From assembly GCA_905182985.1 (NCBI GenBank), contig CAJJDN010000001.1, positions 754,775 to 818,774 on the forward strand: 64,000 nucleotides of DNA, given 5' to 3'. Made by a program: the position numbers and the translations under genes. Of the stretch, positions 25,101-36,849 are shown in pieces; positions within the stretch are counted from its first letter, which is position 1, and each line of letters begins with the position of its first letter. The notes beneath the pieces were generated by a model. It was given only the letters and a program-made list of their open reading frames with translations. It was not told where the DNA came from and ran no database searches. The DNA is from Paramecium sonneborni. Its lineage: Eukaryota; Ciliophora; Oligohymenophorea; Peniculida; Parameciidae.

Positions 25101-27962
25101 ACTTTATAATTTATTTAAACACATAGAGAATTATTTTAATAATTTACAATATTAAAAACAAAAGTAAAATTATTTTATCAACAATTAAAAGTCAAATCAT
25201 TTTAATATAATTATTTTATATTAGAATTAGATCACATAATTGAAATTAATTCTGAGCATAAAAATTTTTAGAAATACCCCAGTATAAATAAAATAATTGA
25301 ATTTTAACTTAATGTAGGTTAAACTGTTGCTTTTAATAAAACATCATATCCTGATAGCCATTATGATAGCTTAGATAGATCAATCAATAATTTTAATTAA
25401 AATTTAAATTAATAACCATATGATTAATAGTATATTAAAGAATTAAGAAAATAATAAATTTCGAATAATTAAAATGAGAAATAAAAACATAGTAAATTTA
25501 ATGAAGTTAAATCTAAGGGTTATGAAGAAAAGTTAAATGATGAATTTAATAATTTATCATTAACTATATAAAGAGATAAAGGTCCTTAACTCTATTAGAT
25601 ACCACTTCAGAAAATGGATTAAGAAGATGAATTTGAATTATAAGTATTAGATGGACATTTTAAAGTAATAATTAATTAATTTATTTAGTAATTTGAATAA
25701 GATTAAGAGATGCAATTATATCAAAAATAATCAAGTATTATTCGTAATTTTGGAAAAGATAAAGATGAATCTCAAATAGAAATTGATGAAAATTAAGCAA
25801 AAAACTCTTCAAATCAAGATCATGAAGTTGTAAAGGCAGATTTGATAGAAATTTTAAAGATTAATAGATAATAGAAATAAAACAATCAGTAATTTATATA
25901 TTTCTATTAAATTAGTGAACATGATGAAGAAGAAAATAAATAAAGATCAGTCAGTTCTTCACGTACAAGTTCATCTAAGTCTCCCTCTATGTTAATTAGA
26001 TAACTTTATTCAATAAATACTTTTTAAGGGAATATTAAATTAATAGTATTGAGTATATTGTTGATAGCTCTACTATTTTTAAGTCTAGTTTTTATTAAGA
26101 TGTAAATAGTTTAAGGTAAATTTTATTATAAATTAGAAAATTACAATGTATTACAAACCAATATTAATTATGTAACATTTCCTGAAACCTTAAATTTTTA
26201 CTTTATTAAAGCAACTTACTTTACATGGGTTTAATTAACATAGGAATCAGAATTAGTGACCTATAGTGAATTTATTTAAACTTAAATTGAATAAGAATTA
26301 TAATAAATGAAGGAGATTATAGATGTTAAATTAAATGAACTCTATTAAGGAATTATTTAATATGAAAATTAAATAATAACAAATGAATTAAAACTCATTA
26401 ATATAAATGAATATGAAGCTTAGACTTAATAATTAGATCTAACATAATTAATTTAATTAATTTAAATTCATGCATTTAATTTTATTGATAATTTTAAGAA
26501 TATTACTAGTTTCAAAGATATTTTATTTTTTCGTTTAAATATGCCTTTCATTTATCAATTTGCATATAAATATATCACATTATTAAACGAAAATCTTGTC
26601 TATTATGAAGAGAAAATTATTAATGATGTTATTTAAATTACAATGATAATTTTAGCTTTAATAACAGCGATTATAATGTACATAACATTTTAGATTTCAA
26701 ATGTTACTTTGTATGAAAAACAAATATTAATGCTTATATCAAGAGTTTCATATAAAGCGGCAGAAGAAGCAATTGATAAATTATTAGATATAAAGTCTGT
26801 TTTATCTGAACCTACTCAATTAGTTTGGAAAAAAATTAACTTTTTTGATCTTAATTATGAAAGTAAGGAAAATAATAGTGATTAAAATAAAATGATGGTT
26901 GCCAAGAGCTTAAAAACAACATCAGCAACACGATCAAATTATCAAACTTCAAGATCTAAATCAAAGTCAAAAAGAAATTATCAAAGTAATTCTCTTGCTT
27001 AAAGAATTTATGACTTAAGTTTAATAAATAAAATGAACTATATTTATTTATTAGCGATTTGGTTGATATTTTGTATTTTTGTAATTGGTTCAATACTTGT
27101 TACTGTAAATTAAGTATCAGACATCAAACCAACACTAAATCTAAATTTATAGTTAATACGTTTTAAATTTAGATTCGATTCTTTAATTGTCTACAGTGAA
27201 ATAATTAAGAGTGAAAAAATAATAGAAAAATATTTTTTAAATTAATATCAAGAATTAGATATGTAAATAGATGTTATAATTGAACTATTTAATTAACAAT
27301 ATGATGGATTTCAAGATAGTATGAAATAAATCTACGATTCTTTAATTGGAAATTCTGGTTTGATGCAAGCATAAAAAATAGAATTACTTATGTATTTTGA
27401 ATAAAGTTTATGTAATTTCATGAGTTCAGAAATTCCTTTTTGTAATATTTAAATTAAGAGTGATGCTAATTTTAGTGTTCCACAAAATTTTATAGATGAA
27501 TATGGTTAACCTGTAGCTGAAGATAATAATTATGAATATGTTTCTGGAGGAATAATTAATATGGTTTAAGAATTTAGTAAAAATCTATAGATGTATTATT
27601 ATACAGAATTGGTAAGTAAGAAATTGAGTAATGACAGTCTTCTTGAAATTAGCCAATATTTAAGATCTAAAGTACATATAACTTAATAGGTTGAATACTT
27701 TTTAGATACTGGAAAATTGTTAAGCACTGTTGGATATAATTTATTTGAATAAAATTAATCAAAATTAAATTAAGCAACAACACTTACTTAAATATATGTT
27801 TATCTTACTGGATTTAGTATGTTTTTATTTTTTATTTTAATTTCCTATTATTGGATAAAACAAATAACAACAAGACTTTAATTAATGAGATTGAGTTTAA
27901 CACTTATTCCATATGATATTTTACTAGAAGCAAAGACAATAAGTTCACTCAAATAATTGTGA
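22187..27962 (+). CDS. Very large multi-pass membrane protein, possible PAS-like middle domain
   Basis: Start ATG 22187 (MEKFKKFFRGYLQTMLYGI), stop TGA 27960-27962, about 1,900 residues after micro-introns (one about 35 nt near 22960). The N-terminal third has about six to eight hydrophobic helices (AYIIIVISFLSQLVLFVFL, LFFFMILPLPLIYMIG). A long cytosolic middle includes NQTILFDIEGKIIGISEKLY, which resembles the start of a PAS fold, followed by Gln/Asn/Glu-rich linkers. The C-terminal third has widely spaced helices (VLSILLIALLFLSLVFIKM, MIILALITAIIMYITF, IYLLAIWLIFCIFVIGSILV, GFSMFLFFILISYYWI) around large loops, suggesting receptor-like loops. Ciliates carry many such proteins. Ligand and function are unknown. 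The assignment as one gene is supported by continuous Gln-code coding. Confidence 0.75.
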
Positions 27963-28613
27963 TACAATATTATTTATTTAAACTATAAAATGATTTCAAC
28001 TTATTTTGTAATATTTATAATATTTAGATAAATAAAATCTTTTTCAACCAATAGTTATTCCTTTTCCTGTAAAAATAGAATTACTAACAGCTGGAGCTTA
28101 TTAATTTCTTTAATTTTATTATAAAGGTCTCCCTTAATTTAAATTTAAACTATACTTTCAAGATCTTCTATTGTATAGTCTTTTTCAATATCCAAAGCCA
28201 TAAATTCTTTATAAGCTAAAAAGACAATATATTGAGCAACTATATAAAAAAATATTGTTGCCAAATGTAAAATTGTTAAAATCTTTTCTCTTCCACTTTC
28301 CCCTAATAATGGTAATTCATTCTAAAAACGAGTAGCAAAATAAATTCCTTTTATTAAAATCTTGATTAATTATCTTTGATACATAATATAAAGTCAAAAC
28401 TATATAGATAAGGCATTGGCAATATCCTAAGGAAGACCAGGCTGACCATAATAATATTATAAAGACTATTTCAAACAATTCTCCTAATTCAAATTAGGCT
28501 ACTTGTCTTGCAAATAATAGAGCCAATTATATAAAAGCAATCAATTATAGTTAGAAAACCGATCTTTTTCCTTAAAAAGTATTTGGTTTTTTATTGTCAA
28601 ATGGTAAACACAT
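27949..28613 (-). CDS. Small membrane protein, unknown function
   Basis: ATG 28611-28613 (MCLPFDNKKPNTFQGKRSVF), only about 36 bp downstream of the CFAP58 stop. A 19-nt intron (GTAGCCTAATTTGAATTAG) and a 27-nt intron (GTTTTGACTTTATATTATGTATCAAAG) are needed to remove stops. They join the start to ENCLKQSLQYYYGQPGLPQD, then NELPLLGESGREKILTILHL and the hydrophobic LATIFFYIVAQYIVFLAYKE. A helical segment follows (ALDIEKDYTIEDLESIVQIQ). I see one or two membrane helices. The 3' end is not resolved: without another intron the frame would run into the convergent gene, and the end given assumes a 22-nt intron near 28070. No family recognised. Confidence 0.5.
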
Positions 28614-28649
28614 ATTATTATTATTAATAATATATTAAATAAATTAAAT

Positions 28650-31461
28650 TCAATTTCCTATTCTATTAGCATTGACTCCAAATAATGCATATGATTGTAA
28701 ATCATTTTAATTGCCACCACTATTATATTAAGGTGCTTCTTACTCTCCATTTTAATCATTTTAAAGTAAATCCTAAACTAAAAATTATAAATACATTATC
28801 TTTTGCTTTTCTCATTTAAAAATATGTTTTTTTCATCTCTTATAAATCTCCTTTCATTCTATCAATTTCAAATTTTAACATATCAACCTATGTTTAATTA
28901 TAATGATACATAATCTTAACTTTGCTTCAATTAACTTAATGTTGTTTTCATTTTTGATGCATTTTCTTTTAAGGATTCTTTATATTAAGCAAGTTATTAA
29001 TGTATTTCAACACCTGGTTATCTAGATAAAATATTCTTTAATTCCATAAATAATTTTTCTTTTTCTTTTATTAAGTTTTCTTTCTCATTTACTTCTTCTG
29101 TTTTAGCTATTAATCTTCTTTATAATGTTTAAATTTTTAAGATTCTCTCAAAGTTTTCTTAGTCAGTTGCTTCAAGTTTTCTCCATCTATGTACATTCAT
29201 TGGATTCTCCAATTCATCTGATAAAGCTTTAACTTTATTTTTCTCATTTAATAATTCCTTTTCGATATTATTTATCTCTTTTCTTAATTCATCAATACAA
29301 GCAGTTTGATCTTAAGTAGACTTATATTTAAAAGAACTATTACTTTTAATTCATTTCTTAAATTAGTTAATTCATCTTTTAAACTTTTTAATTCTATTTC
29401 TCTTTCTCTAAAATTAATTTCTCCTTTACTTAAACTTGATTAATTTAACTTTATTTTTTCATAAAGAATTTAAAGTTCTTAATTTCTTTTTATTAATTAA
29501 GTTCCTAATATATCTCTTTCATTTACAACCATTTCATAATCCTTTTATTATCTTTATTTTTCTGTTTATGCTCCTTATATAATATTTTTTAATCTTGAAA
29601 TATGACTTTCTTAATTTTTAATTAGATCTTCATCTGCTTTAATATTTTTTTCAACTTTAGCTTTATCTTATTCAATTTTAGCATTTTCTTCTTCAACTTT
29701 ATGAAATTCAAGATCCTCTTTTACTAATTACTAATCTTTTGTTTTAATTTCTTCTTTTAATTAATCTACTTAATGTTTCATTCTTGTATACTTTTTTGTT
29801 AATTCTTAAATTTCATTATGACTCTCTAATAAATTTTTAGAATAAAGATTTCTATCACTTCTTACTGTTTCATATAATTATTATTAATGTTTTAATCTAG
29901 CTTCAGCTTCAGCAATTTATTTTTATTATTCAGCTATTTAATTATTTTTTATTTTCACTTCTTCAACTGTCTAATAAAATTTAGCATGAGCTTATGATGC
30001 TTCTATACCATATTTTTCTTATTCTCTTTATAATTATAATATCATTTTATTAATTCTTTCATTACTAGCTTCATATCCCATTACTTAATTTTCTACTTTT
30101 TTTAATTTATTAACTTTATTTACAATTTCTTCATCAGTCTAATGTTATACATCTTCTTATTTTTTTAATGTTTTCTATTATTATGTTCTTGATTTAATTC
30201 TTTAACTATTTTATTCATTTATTTTATCTAAAATATCTTTCTTCTATTATAATTCAATCTTTTCAGTTTCAATTAACATTTCTTTTGTGTTTTTCTCTAT
30301 TAATTATTCTTCCTTTTCTTTTATAGTTCTATTTTTTTCTTTAGCTGTTATTTCTTGTTCCTTATGTGTTTTTTTTACATCTTTTTTTTCTTTTTATATT
30401 TCAATTTATAATTTTTCTAATTATTCTTATTATATTTTTATTTATTCTTTATAACTCTTTAATTATTCTTCTTAATTTTCTCTATCTTTTAATGCAGCAG
30501 CATATTTATCTTCAGCTTCTTTTTATTTTGTATGCTAACTTTCTTTTTCTTTTATTTTTATTAAAATAGTATTATTTGTAGATACTATTTATTTTTTAAT
30601 ATCATGAATTCTAGATTACTTTTCTTCAATCTCTTTTTTTGCTAAATCAATTTTTTATTTAATATCAGCCATTTTTACTTCTTTATTTTTCTTCCTTCTT
30701 TCTTATTCTTTAGAATCAACATCAATTTTAGATATTTTTTCCTCTAAATCGCTAATTTTCTAAATTTAATCTTAATATTATTTTTCTTCATTATCTAAAT
30801 CATGTTTTAAATTTTTATTCTATTATTCTAAATATTCAAATTTAGATTTAGCACTTTAAAAATCTAAAATTTTATATATAAAATATATATACTCTTCTTT
30901 ATTTCATCTATTAATCTTTTTTTATCATTTAATTATATTTAACTTTGTTCTTCTATATCTTCAACAACTCTATCACATTATTTTTTTAACTTATATTTTT
31001 AATTTAATATAATACATTTTCAACTTCAATTTTTGCTTAAACAATTCTTTCTTTAAGTTCTTTCTCTTTGATTTTAAGATCTTCTATTTTTCTCCATTTT
31101 TCTTCTAATTCTTTTTAAAATGTTTCTGATTATTGATTATCATCATTTATCATTTTTAATGACATCTAAACTTTTGATGTGTAGATTACTATTTCACCAT
31201 TATGTTCTTTGCATCTAAAATTATTCTATTCTAATACTTTTTAGTCCATCTAACTTCATTTTCATAACTTTCTTTTAAAGAATTATAAAGAGTTTCATAT
31301 TTTATCTTAAATAATTCTAAATCTGGGTCACCACTAAAATCTCTCACAACATCTTGAAAATGTTTTTCAATTTATTGGATAATTTATGGATCTGTAGAAT
31401 ATTAATCTATTTCTTTATTTAAAGCTGCCAAACTTAATCCTTCTTCTGGAGCTCTTGCCAT
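28650..31461 (-). CDS. CFAP58: Cilia- and flagella-associated protein 58 (CFAP58/CCDC147)
   Basis: ATG 31459-31461 (MARAPEEGLSLAALNKEI), stop TGA 28650-28652. The length, about 900 residues after introns, matches animal CFAP58 (about 870). Almost the whole protein is coiled coil. The N-terminus keeps DFSGDPDLELFKIKYETLY and LKESYENEVRW. The C-terminal part has the family signature ELENPMNVHRWRKLEATDQ, followed by KIQTLQRRLIAKTEEV and LFMELKNILSRQPG. The final exon, after a 22-nt intron, ends in a Gly/Asn-rich tail (SYALFGVNANRIGN). CFAP58 is an axonemal coiled-coil protein needed for motile cilia and intraflagellar transport-linked assembly, which fits a heavily ciliated cell. The sequence is from my recognition of the signature, not a search. 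Confidence 0.9.
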
Positions 31462-31571
31462 TTATTTATATTAATAATAATAAAAAATATTCTAAATAAA
31501 AAAATTATTTAACTCAATTGAAATTATGATGATTGGTAAATAAAATACCAAATAATAAATTAAAATCATAT

Positions 31572-34500
31572 TCATTAAGTTTGTTCTTTTAATTTCTCAT
31601 TCTAAATTTTAAAAATCTAGCTTGAAATCTCTTTAGTTAAAAAATTATCCGCTTCAAATAATTTGAAACAGTTTTCAGCCTAATATTTTTTTAATTTTAT
31701 TACATCTATAAATTCAGTTATTCCTGATAAATCAAATGCCATATTATTTTATAAAACTGAATCTAAAATAATTTTGGCATCATTTGCTGTATATTTACAT
31801 TTTAAACAATCAAAAGTTTATTAATCTCCATAATCTGTTAAATAATTTTAAAAATAAGGAATAAAACTTTAGATTTAACCTTTTTTAAACATATCTATTT
31901 ATCTCCATAATTAAGATTTCATTACTGCTAATCCTTAAATAAGTAATTTCATCTCTTATATATTAAATGCATCTTATTCAATAAAAATTTATATAATCTT
32001 TATGATTTCTTCATAAAAGAAAATCTTCATTTAACCCAAATAATAAAAATAAAGACCCTTTATTGGATGTTTAATCTTACCAAACCATTCAACTATTAAA
32101 TCTTCTGCATCACTTAAAGTTATTGTAGCATCTCCAATTTAACCTAAATAAATATAATTTTATGCTATTAAGAATTTCAACTAACTTATTTAATGTTTGT
32201 TTGTTTTTGTTTTGTCTTTACATTAATTTAAATATCCAGTTAAAGCTCTATCAGCAGCTTAACATGATAAAAGTCTAAATATCATTTCCTTTGAATTTTC
32301 ATCTAATTTATATATACTTATTTAAAAACTAATTAAATTATTTTAATGATCAAATTCTTCTAATTCTTCTTAAGTAATTTCTCTTAATAATATTTTTGCA
32401 TTTCGTTTTTTTTTACTCAATCTTCTAATTTCTTTTAATTATTAAAGACGATCTTTTCTTACATCTTATATTTATTTCAAAATCTCCTCAATTAAATTTT
32501 CTCTTCCTATTCTAGTTAAAACATGTGCCAATATATTCCAAAATTAAATTTTATGTCTTTCATTTTATAATTTCAATTAAAATTGGAGTAATAAAGTTAA
32601 TTTTGGCATTTAAAATTGACTTTTAGATAATATCTCTAAATGATTTATTATACATTCTGCTACAAAAAAATCATCAATAACATTATCAAATAAAGCATCT
32701 TCAATTGATTCTTTTATTGTAAGGTTTGTAGGCTAACAAATTTGTTTGATAATATTCTTTTCTGATTAAAAACAAATCTAATAAATAAATAGTAAATATT
32801 ACAAAATTATTTTTATACCCATTTTTATTTTCCTTAATATAAAAACCTTATTGAAGATCAAGTTAATGTAGATATGACAATAATGAAACTGAATAATCAT
32901 AAGCCTTTTCCATATCAATCATAGCAATATAATATCTACACATAAAATGACAATGAAATGCCCAAATTAAACTTCCTTCTTAAAATTTATATTCTACTAC
33001 ACTAAAATTATATTTATTTATACATTTTTAATTATGATAGGATTTCTTCATCTCCACATTCAGCCTTTATTGAACAATAGGCAGTTCTCAAAATTTATTA
33101 TAAAGGCAAACACAACTTAATATAACTAACTGTCATAAAGTCTTCTATAATTGATTGCGAAAATTTAATATTAAAATAATAAGGTAAATTAAAAACAAAA
33201 TATCTTGCATTTAAAGTTTCATCTTCAAAATAATCGATATAATTATTTCTATGATATAATCTATTATATGGACTTTTAATCATCTAAGAACTTTTTTATT
33301 TTATAATTGCTTCTATTATCTATAAATCTTTTTTGAATCCTTCATGTTAATCATTAAAGATAATTGCATTTGCATCTAATAATTTCTTACTAAAATAAAT
33401 TATTAAGTTTGCCATATCAAGCTCTTCAAATTCATAATATATTTATATAAGTCCTAAAACAAATATTGAATTTTTAAAGGTCTCATTTATATATTGTTCA
33501 AAACTGTTATAGATTTAACTTAATTTTTTTTTTTATTAAAGCATTATTCTTGAATGTGCCAAAAAATATTAATGATATCCATAATAATCAGCTTAAAGAT
33601 TAATTAACATATTTTCAATTGGACGTTGAAGAATTTAATAATTTTTTGCTTTTGAGAATGTAGAATCTCCTTAAATCATTAATTTAGAAATTTAGGTGTA
33701 TATTTCATCTTAATAATCAATATATGAAACAATATTTTCTAAATGTTTCTTCGAATAACAATAACAATAAGATTAATAAATAAATATTCTTAATTAAACA
33801 AGTCCCTAATGAAATAGCCATGAGGAGTGTTCGGTATTTTAATGAGAAAAATAATCTAGTTTTACTCCTAACTTAAAGTTTTTATGTAATTGTTGTAATT
33901 AAATTATTTTAGATGTGTCTTCTAAATTTATTTAGCCTAATTATTCTTTATTTAAAATACTAATTTTTTACTTCAAATTGATTGGACAATAATCATACAA
34001 TTTTAAAAGAAAATGAATTATTTTAATATTCAAAAGTATTTTCATTTATTCATTAGTTGAAGTTTAATTTAAGATATAAAGTAGAGTAGTTTTGTTTTTA
34101 GCATTACATTTCAAATTATTATATGAAAAAATTTATCTCCAATTATACTCTAAATTAGTAGATTCTTCTAATTCAGACTCTGTATATTGTTTATTTTCAA
34201 TTTTAGCTTTAATTTACAGAATATTATATCTTCCTAATTCACATTACGACTCTATTTAGAAAAATTAAGAATTTTTTTGATTGATTTAAAAATCGACATA
34301 AAGAGAAGAAATCAAGATTTAAAAATAAGTATATGCTGGAATATCTTCAAAGTTATAATTAATAAATTCTTACAACTTAACATGAAATAATTCATTTTTA
34401 CAATCATGTAATATAATTACTTACAAGTAAAGATAGTATATATATTAGACTGCGTATAAAGGATTAGTTTTAATTTCTTAGTTAATATTAAAGACCCATA

Positions 34501-36807
34501 TTTCTTCTTCAACTATTTCTTAATCATCCCTTTCCATACCAGGACTTAATTAATCAAAGTTGAATTAACTTGGACTTAATTCTTAAGCTTCACTCAAAAT
34601 TTCAGGAAGCTTTTATCTGCGCATTAATTTTTATTAAGTTTCAATAATTGTAGAAATTGCTAATTTAGCAAACTCATAATGTTCACTAAAATATTATTAT
34701 AAAGCAAATAAAGCATAAAATTGATTTAAAAATCGATTTACTTACTATTCAAAAACTAATATATTGTCAATAAGATTAGGATTTTTTCTTAATTATTTAA
34801 GTAAAGATTGTCTCTACTTCGATAATAATTATGAAAATTGCTCAGTAGTAGTTTATATAGTTTTTAAAATTATGCATTGTTCTGTTTCATTTAAATTAGC
34901 TACATTAATATTTGATGTTAACTGCTTTATTATAAGTCTTAATTCTATTGTTAGTTTTTTTAAAATTTCTATAAAATAATCTAATTACTTTGTTACATCA
35001 ATTTTTAATTGAATTTTTGTAGCTATCTAATAATAATAAATTAAAATCATATCAAGATTTCTTTTGAGAGAATGTGATGATAACAAATAAGAATTTAACT
35101 CTTCTATTAAGTTCAGACAAAAGTAAGAAAAAGTGTTTTCATTAACCTCAAAAACTTCTTTCTAAATAAAGTTTTCATATTCTTAAGTTAATAATAAAGT
35201 ATCATGAAATTATTTCATTCTAAAAGTTAAGTTTATTTTATGAAGTTTTGACCAAGTAAAAGTTTAATATGATATTCCTTAAATGGATTATTATTTCTAA
35301 TGATGCTCAACTTCAAATTTAATGTCAACAAAACAATATTATTTTTATATATAATCTTGAAGCTTCTAAAGATTATCCTCTAAAAATAATAATTCATTAA
35401 TTAACCATTTTAAAGGATGTTATAATTTATCGAAATAAGGTTTAACATTTTCTATTTCTTCTAAATAAATCATCTCTAAAACAATTTTACCCAATTCAAA
35501 AAAAGAATGATATTTCGTTGTTGAGTTTAAAATATGATACTCACCTCTAATTAAGAAAATATTTCTGCTTGATAAACTCTTAAAATCATTAATCTTTAAT
35601 AGGTTTAAAGATGCATGGAGAAATTATTTAATTTCTGCTTCTGTATATGGAATTCCATATGTTTTTCTGTATTTTAAAACTTATAAAAAGCTTTTAGGTT
35701 CAAAAGCATTGTAAACACAAATACAATAACCTTTTATATAAAAGTCATCTATTTAATCTACAATATTAGCCATTTTATAATATGTCTTGCTTTCTGTATA
35801 TAATATCCCTTCATGATTATCTGTATACTTTTAAAATTGAATCTATTCTCCATGCTTTATTTAAAAAAACTGCAACAAAGATATTGTTTCAGTAGAACCA
35901 AATTTGACTATCCAAACATTATCATGCATATGCTTGATAAATTTGATTTAAGGAATAGGAAATTATTCAATTTAAAAATAGGAGAGTATTATATCTTCTA
36001 AAACTGTTGTTGGTTTCTAAAAAATGGAAGAATCTTTACATGAATCAAGAATATTTTTGAATTCAGTTGATTTCATCTCTTCTATAAAATAATTTGATGA
36101 TATATTTCTTTTAGAACTAAGAGGTAAAAACCATTATGTTTTTTAACTTAAAATAAATAATTATGTTTACATTAACTATATATTACTGAATATATCAATA
36201 AAATCTGAAAATTTAGTTCTTTCTAAATTAGAATAATCTATTTATGAATCTAATTCTAATTATAATGGATTTTCTGGTTCAAGATCCTCAATAATTTAAT
36301 TAATTTTATAAAATTCTTAAATTAATTACAATGATGGTTTCTTTACAACTTATTTTCTAAATCCTTTAAAAGTCATTGCTTTTATTTTTAGCATAATTAC
36401 TTTTCTTGTATTTAACCATGCATGTTTCTCAACATATTTCTAATATTTTTTAACTAAATTTGTATATTCAACATTTTCATCTCCATTTTCATCTTCCTAT
36501 TATCCAATTAATTGAAAATCTTTTCTAAATTTTTATTGAGCTTTTTCATCATAATAAGTTTTCATTTAACTAAGTTTTTAGGAGATTATTAAAAATCTTC
36601 TGTAATCTAAGTTTCTTAATTAAATTATTTTTCTTCTCATGTGTATAAATCTTTAAGATATTCTTCTATCTGTCCAAAGTTATCTATATTTCGTCAAAAC
36701 TTAAGCTTTGTATAATAAAGAATAAATTTTTAATAATAGTCTTAATTTTTGTTTTTCTGTTTATTACTAAAAAATACATTTGAAGGCCCAATTTTATTCT
36801 CTGACAT
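31572..36807 (-). CDS. Very large protein of unknown function, weak protein-kinase-like segment near the N-terminus
   Basis: Ends at TGA 31572-31574. A plausible start is ATG 36805-36807 (MSENKIGPSNVFFSNKQKNK), but reaching the main frame from it needs a 17- or 35-nt intron, and the main frame is itself open upstream into the anoctamin gene. About 1,600-1,700 residues. A segment around 35600-36100 contains HMHDNVWIVKFGSTETI, ILYTESKTYYKMANIV and CICVYNAFEPKSFLQVL, then LLKINDFKSLSSRNIFLI. This resembles a degenerate kinase C-lobe without HRD or DFG (weak). The remainder is helical with a basic region (LTRIGRENLIEEILKQI, EIRRLSKKKRN), perhaps armadillo/HEAT-like. No transmembrane cluster at the C-terminus. 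I do not recognise a family. Confidence 0.5.
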
Positions 36808-36849
36808 TAAAGTACTCTAGAATTTTAGTAAATTAAAATTCACCCAAAT

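Noticed and set aside
28030..28613. TGA read as Trp in the gene below CFAP58
   Set aside because: A single frame with two TGA codons reads well with Trp, but 19-nt and 27-nt introns explain the region without a code change, and TGA ends every well-recognised gene here.
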